Source: JBBSEZ01 sp038239195
GTDB lineage: Bacteria; Planctomycetota; Planctomycetia; Gemmatales; Gemmataceae
NCBI GenBank assembly: GCA_038239195.1
Contig: JBBSEZ010000354.1
Location: forward strand, 1 to 10,627
Direction: 5' to 3'
Length of the DNA stretch: 10,627 nt
Numbering within the stretch: position 1 is the stretch's first letter; every line of letters begins with the position of its first letter. Shown piece after piece: positions 1 to 5,717 of the stretch. The notes under the pieces were generated by a model. It saw only the letters and a list, made by a program, of their open reading frames with translations. It did not search any database and was not told where the DNA came from. The translations under genes and the position numbers were made by a program.

Positions 1-117
1 AACTGAGTCACCTACCGCCTACCCCCCCGCACACAGCGCCGTCCCCGCGGCAAACCCCACCCCACCGGCAGCCTGACTCTCCGCCAGGTCTGCCGGAAAC
101 GCCTCACGAACGGGCCC
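1..117. other. Left-edge non-coding stretch after the methyltransferase gene
   Basis: This short stretch lies beyond the stop codon of the methyltransferase gene. I see no ribosome binding site or codon pattern pointing to a gene. It is GC-rich, with a run of C near position 25, and contains the hairpin listed at 65-96. Whether the minus-strand operon ends here or continues into a further gene cannot be decided from 117 bases. Confidence 0.5.
65..96 (-). terminator. Hairpin downstream of the minus-strand operon (possible terminator)
   Basis: CCGGCAG at 65-71 pairs perfectly with CTGCCGG at 90-96. CCTG at 72-75 pairs with CAGG at 85-88 if one base (89) bulges out, giving an 11-pair stem with a loop of about 9 bases. 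It starts 21 bases past the methyltransferase stop codon. No T-run follows on either strand, so it is not a classical intrinsic terminator. It may act as a 3' end stabiliser or a Rho-assisted stop, or be chance in GC-rich DNA. Confidence 0.35.
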
Positions 118-2682
118 TCACTCGGCCTTGCGCTTCTTCTTGCCGCCCTTCTTGGCGGGGGCCTGTGCCTGCGCGTTCCGCTCCAGCTCGCGCATGCACA
201 CTTCGTAATCTTCCTGGACCGCCACCGCCAACTCTTCCGGCAGGCGGCCCAGCTCGAGCCCGCCGCGCTCGTAGAGCAGGCGGCCGACCTCGTAGAGCCC
301 GCCGCGCTTGGCGTGGCGCACCCACTCGGCCAAGGTCGCCGCCTTGGGCGCCTTTCCGGGCGGGACGCTGCCGCCGGAGGACAGCAGGGCGGCGAAGCGC
401 TTGATGCGCCGGTTGGTGCCGGCCTTGCGCCACGCGCCCTTGAGTTTCTCCTCCTCGGGCGAGGCCGGCAAGCGCCAGGTGCCGCTCGCGGTTTTGTAGA
501 AATAGTCAACCAGGAAGTCGGCGAGCGGTCGGCGCGGCTTGTCCTTGACGCCGAAGAGGTAGTGCTCGAACAGGTCGCTGTAGTGGGAGCCATCGCGCTC
601 GGGGGCCGCCTTCATTTGCTTCTGGATGCAGGCCGTCAACACCTTGGCCGCCGCGTCCTCGCGCGCCGACTCGGCCGCATCGACCGCCGCCTCCTCCGAC
701 TCCTTGAGATACCAGCGGCTGGCCTGTTGGGCGGGCCGGCCGCGTTCCTGGCCCGCAGGACTGGCGGGGCCCTCTTCCTTGACCTCGTCGGCGACCTCGC
801 GCAGCACCTCCTCGAAGTTGTGGCTCCGCATCTGCCCCGAGCGGACCATGTGAGACACGAGCTCGTCGTAGACGCGATCCTTGCTGGCACCGGGGTGGGC
901 AGTGAGGTAGCCGCGGATGATCTGCTTGGCCAGGTCGCGGAAGGTGGCCTGGTCGGCGCTGACGGGGATGAACACCTGCGAGGCGTGCCACTCGCCGGGC
1001 TTGGGCTTGCGGAAGTTGATGACGAGGTCGCGCTTGGTCACCTTGTCGGCGGTCAACTGGTTGTACGACTTCTGCCCCGTGTCGATGAAAAGGGCCGCGG
1101 AGGAGCGATCGACGACGAAGCCCGCCTCGGCCATGACGTCCTGGATCAGCCCCCAGGTGCCCTCCGAGGTGTCGTGGTAGCACAGCGACAGCCAGCGGCC
1201 CGGCTTGAGGACGCGGTAGCACTCGGCCATCGCCTGGCGCATCAGGTTCGCCCAGTCGTCCGCGGACTTGCCGCGGACGTCGTTGACGATGATTTCTTCG
1301 TCGTGCCATTTCGTGTCGAGGCCGAGCCAGGCCTCCCAGACGTAGTTCAGTTCGCCGTACTGAACTTTTTCGGCGTAGGGGGGATCGGTGAAGACGTAGT
1401 CCACAGAACAGGAAGCCACTCCCTCCAAGTTGGTGGCAGACTGAGTTGATACGGAGAGGCATCGCGGATCGCATTCCACGTCTGCGTGGAGAAGGTCGCG
1501 AACCTTGCCCTCGAATGACCGCCACACGTGGATGATCTGCGAGTCCTGGGGAATGTAGTAGGTTCCCATCGCGATACCGCCTTTGAGCGAAGGGCGGTAT
1601 CGATACAGTCGCGAGCAGTTCAAACAAACGGCAGTGAAGGCGAACCGCAGGGCCTCGGCGGCTCGGACATCTTCTGTTTCGTCGATGGCCTTCTTGATGG
1701 CGGCCAGCGCTCGCAGGTTCCGCTTGGTAAAAAGGTCACTGACCTCCTTGACGGCGTAGAGCCGCAGGGCGTCCCGCTGATAGCGGGAGAACCCCGTCAT
1801 CTCGTACCCCTGCGGGTAGGGGTGGGGGATCGGTTGCGCGTCGATCTCCTGCAACCTCGCCAGGTCGTGTTTCTTGAAGAACTCCCCTTTCCGGCCGGCG
1901 TCGTGGTGCCGGCGGGCGTCGCGGGCAGGTCGGCAACCGTTTTCGCACAGGTAGCTGACCATCACGGGGACCGCCCCGAATTTTTGGCTCTGCGACCGAA
2001 TGATTTCGCGGTGTCCCTTCTGATGGCAATGAGGGCACACGTTGACTTTCTTCGCTTTCCCTTTCGCCGTCTGAGCTTCCACCTGAACACAGTCGAACAG
2101 GGGCAACTTCGTCAAGCAACGCGAGCACTGAAAGACTTGCGAGTAGACGGTGTATCCCGTCGTCGCGGCACCACCGCAGCGGTCGCACTTCGTCTCGTAG
2201 AGCCAGTCCATCTCCTTTTGGACCTTGCGGCGCACCTCCGCCAACGCTTTCCGGACGGCGACCGCGTCCACCGGCGTGCAGTAATTGCTCGTGATGAACG
2301 TCGCGGCCGGGCTGCGATCGATCGCCACCGCCTTCCGCCCCTCCATCAGCGCGGCCAGGGCCGTGCCGCCCGACCCGGAAAACGGGTCGAGCACCAAGTC
2401 CCCTAGCTGGGTGTAGTGGCGGATGTACTCCCGGATGGCGTCGTGCGGCTTCTTCGACCAGTAGGTGTGCATGTTGTAGATGGCCGTCGCCTTGGTCGTG
2501 TCGATCGGCTTGGCGAAGGCGGGCACGGCGTAGTCGTCGCCGACGGGGTCGTAGGGGTGCTCGCGCAGGTGGGCCTCGACGAAGGCGCGCAGGTGGGGGT
2601 TGGGCTGGTCGCCGGAGTAGTGGCCTTCCGTGAGGCCGGCGGTGCCGGGGAACAGGTCTTGTTGGGCGGCGGGCTTGGCCAT
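118..2682 (-). CDS. Amino-DNA methyltransferase with cysteine-rich insert and C-terminal extension (probable defence or modification enzyme)
   Basis: The product has 854 residues. An SAM-binding motif I (DPFSGSGGT, residues 99-107) is followed by IDRSP at 121-125 in the motif II position. The catalytic DPPY of N6-adenine/N4-cytosine methyltransferases is at 433-436, preceded by VDYVFT. The order motif I, insert, motif IV is that of the alpha class. The insert (about 160-250) carries CxxC pairs at C166/C169, C186/C189 and C216/C219, plus H220, H224, C246 and C250, which suggests zinc binding and perhaps target recognition. The NMHTYWSKKPHDAI segment (70-83) is typical of large methylases related to the DUF1156/PglX-like group (family knowledge from memory). 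Residues from about 575 to the lysine-rich tail (844-853) are an extension I do not recognise. The ATG start is 2 bases after the preceding gene's stop and has no good ribosome binding site, so translational coupling is likely. Expected action is base methylation of host DNA, probably to mark self. Target base and sequence cannot be read from the protein. No frameshift is seen. Confidence 0.9.
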   Translation of the reverse strand: MAKPAAQQDLFPGTAGLTEGHYSGDQPNPHLRAFVEAHLREHPYDPVGDDYAVPAFAKPIDTTKATAIYNMHTYWSKKPHDAIREYIRHYTQLGDLVLDPFSGSGGTALAALMEGRKAVAIDRSPAATFITSNYCTPVDAVAVRKALAEVRRKVQKEMDWLYETKCDRCGGAATTGYTVYSQVFQCSRCLTKLPLFDCVQVEAQTAKGKAKKVNVCPHCHQKGHREIIRSQSQKFGAVPVMVSYLCENGCRPARDARRHHDAGRKGEFFKKHDLARLQEIDAQPIPHPYPQGYEMTGFSRYQRDALRLYAVKEVSDLFTKRNLRALAAIKKAIDETEDVRAAEALRFAFTAVCLNCSRLYRYRPSLKGGIAMGTYYIPQDSQIIHVWRSFEGKVRDLLHADVECDPRCLSVSTQSATNLEGVASCSVDYVFTDPPYAEKVQYGELNYVWEAWLGLDTKWHDEEIIVNDVRGKSADDWANLMRQAMAECYRVLKPGRWLSLCYHDTSEGTWGLIQDVMAEAGFVVDRSSAALFIDTGQKSYNQLTADKVTKRDLVINFRKPKPGEWHASQVFIPVSADQATFRDLAKQIIRGYLTAHPGASKDRVYDELVSHMVRSGQMRSHNFEEVLREVADEVKEEGPASPAGQERGRPAQQASRWYLKESEEAAVDAAESAREDAAAKVLTACIQKQMKAAPERDGSHYSDLFEHYLFGVKDKPRRPLADFLVDYFYKTASGTWRLPASPEEEKLKGAWRKAGTNRRIKRFAALLSSGGSVPPGKAPKAATLAEWVRHAKRGGLYEVGRLLYERGGLELGRLPEELAVAVQEDYEVCMRELERNAQAQAPAKKGGKKKRKAE

Positions 2683-2684
2683 GA

Positions 2685-3209
2685 CTAACTGCTCAGCTCC
2701 CAGAGGTGGTTATCGGCAAGGAGGTTGATCGGCAGGACGTGGCTACCGGCGTCCTGGTCGGGGAACATGAGCACGCGCATCCCCTCGCGGCGGCCGGGCA
2801 GCAGCAGCAGGACGCGGTCCTCGTCGGCGGCGAGGGTGCGGAGGAGGTTGAGCTCCAGGTGGTAGGCGAAGAGCATCTCCAGGTGGGCGAGCACGACGAG
2901 GCCCTTGCCCTGGAGGTGCCGGCGCAGGAACGACTCGAAGGCGCGGCCGACGTGGGCGGCGGTCGGCTCGGGGCGCTTGGCCTCGTCGCCGACCAGCCGG
3001 CGGAACTCGTCGTCGGGGATGGCCTCGAGGACGCCGGTGTTGACGTTGAGCGGGCGCGGGAAGCGCTTGCCGTCGGGCGTGCGCACCTCGGGGAGGGCGG
3101 CGGCGAAGGCGTCGAGCTGGGCGTAGGTGCCGAGGGCGCCGTAGAGGTGGCGCCCTCCCGGGACGCCCAACTTGGCGTTGAGGGCCTCGACGATCTGGGC
3201 GGAGGTCAC
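2685..3209 (-). CDS. Small protein of unknown function, BREX BrxB/BrxF-like by pattern, without a P-loop
   Basis: The product has 174 residues and starts with GTG. The start overlaps the stop of the upstream gene as GTGA (4 bases), and a G-run on the minus strand (GGGGGG, 5 bases before GTG) can serve as ribosome binding site. The C-terminal half has a hydrophobic strand at LVVLAHLEMLF, then a helix, then RVLLLLPGRREG and VLMFPD. This matches the C-terminal layout I recall for BREX accessory proteins BrxB (DUF1788) and BrxF: a strand ending near an acidic residue, a Leu-rich helix, and a strand ending in PG. No Walker A motif (GxxxxGK[ST]) is present, so it should not be an active ATPase. The N-terminal half is not recognised. 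Operon position between the RadC/BrxA-like protein and the methylase supports a role in the same system. The BREX resemblance is inference from pattern alone. The reading frame is well supported. Confidence 0.75.
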   Translation of the reverse strand: MTSAQIVEALNAKLGVPGGRHLYGALGTYAQLDAFAAALPEVRTPDGKRFPRPLNVNTGVLEAIPDDEFRRLVGDEAKRPEPTAAHVGRAFESFLRRHLQGKGLVVLAHLEMLFAYHLELNLLRTLAADEDRVLLLLPGRREGMRVLMFPDQDAGSHVLPINLLADNHLWELSS

Positions 3210-4465
3210 GGCGGCCCCCCTTCGTCGAGCAGCGCTCGCACCAGGCCGGCGAGGTCGTGGCGGGTGCTGAGCTGGCGGACGCTGTCGATCTCCGACACCT
3301 TGCTGAGCAGGCCGCGGTTGCGCAACTCGTAGAGCGCGGGCAGCAGGCGGTCGGGGCGCCAGAGCAAGGCGCGGAAGGTGGCGCCCTCCTCCACCTTGCT
3401 GAGGTCGTAGATGCCAGGCTCGGGGAGCTCGCTGTGCAAGACGAAGGCGAAGGCCTCGATGCTGGGGACACGCAGCGAAAAGGTCAGCCGGCCGCGCTCG
3501 ACCTGGGCGATCTGGGCCGAGCCCAGCGCCTCGGCGATGGCCCGGTCGGTGGTCGCCACGGTCTTGTCCTTGGCCGCGGGGAACCTGGCCTTGAGGTATT
3601 CGCGGACGCTGGCCCGGGGCACCTGGCCGCGCCCGGTGGCCGGCCAGAGCACGTCGGCGACGAACTGGGCCATCAGCGGCTCGGCGCGGAGGAGGCGGTA
3701 GAAGCAGACGTCGCGCAGGGCCTGGGTGTCGGCGAAGCGCGCGGCGAAGTGCCGGAAGGGGGCGTCGGCCACGCCGGCCGGGAACATCCGGCGGGCGATG
3801 TAGGCGGCGTAGCGCTGGCGCGTCCCCGCGGAGTTGTGGCTCAAGCGGGCCCGCAAGAAGGCGCGCACTTCATCGAGCGAAGTTGTATCGGGCAAGGTCG
3901 GCGCGAGCCGGAGCGTGTCCTCCATGAGGACGTGATTGAAGAGGCCGGTGCGCGCACGCGGCGGCGCAGGCGCCTTGGGCTGCCGGGCGCGAGGGAGCGG
4001 GGCCGGTGGCTCCGGCGGGTGGCCGTTCCGTGCCGGCGCCTCCTTGGCAGGAGCAGACACGGCGGGCGCCGGCTTCGGATCGAGAGCGAACAGGTCCCCC
4101 TGACCGTTGCGAGCGGGGGCTGTCCCATTCGGGGCGGGCGCTTTCGCGGCCGGCACGGTGGGGGCGGGGAGGGCCGGGCGCGCGTTCGCGACCGTGTCGG
4201 TAACCTGGGCGACGAGCCGGAGCAAGGTGGCCGAGCCGAAGCCCATGCCCGGCACCTGTTCGAGGGCATCGGCGGGCGCGTGCAAGGCCAGATCGAGGGA
4301 GCCGAATCGCTCCAGCAGGGCGCGGGCGACCGGACGGACGTCCTTGCGCGGGATGGCGTAGGTGAGGAGCAGTTCGAGCAGGCCCTCCGCCGAGTGCGCA
4401 GCGCCCTCGCCCGCGCAGAAGCGGTCGCGGAGGCGCTGGCGGTGCCCGGCGGTCGGCGTGCTCAT
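3206..4465 (-). CDS. RadC N-terminal-domain protein with BrxA-like C-terminal region
   Basis: The product has 419 residues. I chose the ATG at 4465 because GGGGAGGGG ends four bases upstream of it and the protein then begins like RadC proteins. An in-frame ATG at 4507 would add 14 residues without any ribosome binding site. Residues 7-88 closely match the RadC (UPF0758) N-terminal domain: GHRQRLRDRF, ELLLTYAIPRKDV, ALLERFGSL, then a helix-hairpin-helix around VPGMGFGSATLL (71-82) expected to bind DNA. The MPN/JAB domain that follows in true RadC is absent. Residues about 94-172 are a Pro/Ala-rich, probably disordered linker. Residues about 175-415 are helical and resemble in layout the BREX protein BrxA (DUF1819), a winged-helix DNA-binding protein: the NSAGTRQRY helix, then LRDVCFYRLLRAEPLMAQFVADVL, then a SVREYLKARF/TDRAIAEAL wing-like part. 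That resemblance is inference. It is the first gene of the operon and probably targets the complex to DNA. The RadC-like part is firm; the BrxA link is tentative. Confidence 0.8.
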   Translation of the reverse strand: MSTPTAGHRQRLRDRFCAGEGAAHSAEGLLELLLTYAIPRKDVRPVARALLERFGSLDLALHAPADALEQVPGMGFGSATLLRLVAQVTDTVANARPALPAPTVPAAKAPAPNGTAPARNGQGDLFALDPKPAPAVSAPAKEAPARNGHPPEPPAPLPRARQPKAPAPPRARTGLFNHVLMEDTLRLAPTLPDTTSLDEVRAFLRARLSHNSAGTRQRYAAYIARRMFPAGVADAPFRHFAARFADTQALRDVCFYRLLRAEPLMAQFVADVLWPATGRGQVPRASVREYLKARFPAAKDKTVATTDRAIAEALGSAQIAQVERGRLTFSLRVPSIEAFAFVLHSELPEPGIYDLSKVEEGATFRALLWRPDRLLPALYELRNRGLLSKVSEIDSVRQLSTRHDLAGLVRALLDEGGPP

Positions 4466-4572
4466 TGCCCCTCCCCGATGGTGGATCGAAGCGTGGGTTG
4501 CCCCCACTCGTCCCGGGAACAGCGCGGGTAGTGGTCGTCGGCGCGCTCCTACTTCGATGAGGTGCTCGACAC

Positions 4573-4601
4573 ATCGTAAATGAACAACGCTCGCCGAGCA
4601 A
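4573..4601 (-). promoter_or_regulatory. Candidate sigma-70-type promoter for the minus-strand operon
   Basis: On the minus strand TTGCTC (plus coordinates 4596-4601) and TACGAT (4573-4578) are separated by exactly 17 bases. They match the -35 and -10 consensus at 3 of 6 and 4 of 6 positions. Transcription would start near 4566 and leave a leader of about 100 bases before the ATG at 4465. Match quality is modest, and promoter consensus in planctomycete-like bacteria is poorly defined. Confidence 0.3.
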
Positions 4602-4623
4602 GCACAGTAGGCTCACTTGGCGG

Positions 4624-4656
4624 GATGATCGCGTCACCACGGTCGGAACGATCATC
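4624..4656. repeat. Perfect 8-base inverted repeat upstream of the operon (possible operator)
   Basis: GATGATCG at 4624-4631 is repeated as its exact reverse complement CGATCATC at 4649-4656, with a 17-base spacer. The half-site centres are 25 bases apart, about 2.4 helical turns. The repeat lies just upstream of the proposed -35 element of the minus-strand operon, where an activator or repressor dimer could bind. It could also form a hairpin in RNA. No regulator gene is visible next to it. Confidence 0.45.
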
Positions 4657-4795
4657 AGAAGAGCGCCTGGTTACCGCCTGGCCCGAAGAGGTTGCAGCCA
4701 CGCCCGCTGGAAAGGGAAGGTTGGATGCGAATCCTTGAGGTCCTTTGGCGAGTGGTGCGAAGCAGGTAACAACCTCAGAGGGGGGTGTGACCGAT

Positions 4796-4836
4796 TTGCA
4801 CAGCAACTTGCACAGAAACGGCAACGCCCTGTTGCC
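4796..4836. repeat. TTGCACAG direct repeats followed by a short hairpin
   Basis: TTGCACAG occurs at 4796-4803 and again at 4808-4815, part of two 12-base units that differ at one base (TTGCACAGCAAC and TTGCACAGAAAC). Four bases further on, GGCAAC (4820-4825) and GTTGCC (4831-4836) form a perfect 6-pair stem with a 5-base loop. The function is unknown. Such arrangements occur at protein-binding sites and at attachment sites of integrating elements, but no integrase is nearby. Confidence 0.4.
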
Positions 4837-5212
4837 CGCCCTTGAACCATGCTGCTACGTGACTCTTTGAGATGGTGCAAGAGTTATGCTAGGACGGACT
4901 TGCGCATCGGATGTAACATGTCCACGACCCCGCCGGTGGGCCAGTGAGGCTGAGGCCCCAAGCCCTCACCCCCTGCCGGACACGCGGCCGAAGGTTGGGG
5001 CGTCGGGAGGGGGCGGCCGAGACAAGTTAGCAGGGGCTGGGTGTCAAAGGCTGACAAGGCCACCCCTCCACGAACAACCCATCCGCGTGGCGCCCTACGA
5101 GGCCGCGGGGCGCTGCGCGCTGGTAGCGATCACTCACACGATCTGGCCGGACCGTGTGGACCAAACGACGAGCCGTAACCGCAAGCGCCGGTGCTGGAGG
5201 ATAAATGGCCGC

Positions 5213-5244
5213 TTGCCGTCTCTGTGCTTCGCCCCCACAATAAT
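5213..5244 (+). promoter_or_regulatory. Weak promoter candidate for the secreted-protein and NamZ-fusion genes
   Basis: AATAAT at 5239-5244 matches the -10 consensus at 5 of 6 positions and stands out in GC-rich surroundings. The best -35 partner is TTGCCG at 5213-5218, but the spacer of 20 bases is too long for a standard sigma-70 promoter. A start near 5251 would give a leader of about 40 bases containing the ribosome binding site of the 5292 gene. Confidence 0.25.
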
Positions 5245-5291
5245 GACCACGCGCACATCGGTTTGTCCCCATTTCCCAAGGGAGGCTCTCC

Positions 5292-5696
5292 ATGTCCGTC
5301 GTCCTGCTGGCCGCGATCCTCTGCACCGCCCCCGCGGAGGCCCCGAAGAAGGCCCCGCCGCCCGCCACGAAAGAGCTGTTCGCCAAGGAGGCCTGGTACA
5401 AGGACCAGAAGGGGAAGGAGCAAGTCTTCGTCGGCACCTTGCGCTACGCGCCCCGAGCAAAAGGGGTGGTCGGGTTCGGCCGGCACAACCCCTACACGCT
5501 CGAAATGAACGTCGGGGGCAAGAAGGACGTCCGCGAGGTCTACGTCGGCGGCAAGCCCGACCTGCTCACGCCCTACGTGGACAAGGCCGTCAAGATCACC
5601 GGCAAGCCCGTCGAGCTGGAGGTCGTCGGCCGCAACCACCGCGAGGTCTGGCCCGCGAACGTCGAACTGGCGCCCGCGAAGGGCGCCAAGCCTTGA
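5292..5696 (+). CDS. Small secreted protein of unknown function
   Basis: The product has 134 residues. The ATG is well supported: GGGAGG lies 6 bases upstream. Residues 1-17 form a short signal peptide, with hydrophobic core VVLLAAIL and an AEA signal peptidase I site before P18. It lacks the usual positive residues at the very N-terminus. C11 is not in a convincing lipobox. After a Pro/Lys-rich spacer, residues about 44-125 look like a small beta-rich domain (VFVGTLRYAP, TLEMNV, VREVYVGG, AVKITGKPVELEVVG, EVWPANVEL), reminiscent of an OB-fold-like module in which a modified value is compared with a base value; that reading is inference. I do not recognise the family. It is followed after 21 bases by the beta-lactamase/NamZ fusion gene and may be co-transcribed with it, suggesting an envelope location for both. 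Confidence 0.8.
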   Translation: MSVVLLAAILCTAPAEAPKKAPPPATKELFAKEAWYKDQKGKEQVFVGTLRYAPRAKGVVGFGRHNPYTLEMNVGGKKDVREVYVGGKPDLLTPYVDKAVKITGKPVELEVVGRNHREVWPANVELAPAKGAKP

Positions 5697-5717
5697 GCGG
5701 GGCCGCCAATCGCCCGG

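Larger units (their letters stand above)
4466..5291. other. Long intergenic region between divergent gene groups
   Basis: About 0.8 kb separates the minus-strand operon from the plus-strand genes. The part at about 4560-4900 is visibly poorer in GC than its flanks. Open frames exist on both strands (for example plus 4561-4845, and minus 4549-4824), but none has a good start with a ribosome binding site, a typical GC-rich third codon position or a recognisable product. The region contains the promoter candidates at 4573-4601 and 5213-5244, an inverted repeat at 4624-4656, and short direct repeats with a hairpin at 4796-4836. At about 4910-5100 I see only GC-rich non-coding sequence with two GCGGCCGA copies (4984 and 5013). 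It may contain remnants of decayed genes. Confidence 0.6.

Noticed and set aside
313..1449. Plus-strand open frame of 378 codons opposite the methyltransferase gene
   Set aside because: It lies entirely antisense to a well-supported enzyme gene with clear motifs, and its product is low-complexity Ala/Val/Gly/Leu sequence typical of antisense frames in GC-rich DNA.
2685..3209. Annotation of the 174-residue protein as an active P-loop ATPase
   Set aside because: No Walker A motif is present anywhere in the protein, so only fold-level resemblance can be proposed.
3206..4465. Annotation of the 419-residue protein as RadC DNA repair protein or JAB-domain protease
   Set aside because: Only the N-terminal helix-hairpin-helix domain matches; the metal-binding histidine/aspartate motif of the JAB domain is absent.
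3257..4531. Plus-strand open frame of 424 codons opposite the RadC-like gene
   Set aside because: Antisense shadow: the minus-strand frame carries the recognisable RadC domain and a strong ribosome binding site, whereas this one shows no domain.
4580..4738. Small plus-strand open frame of 52 codons starting with ATG
   Set aside because: No ribosome binding site at a usable distance, mixed third-position composition and no recognisable product; more likely intergenic noise.
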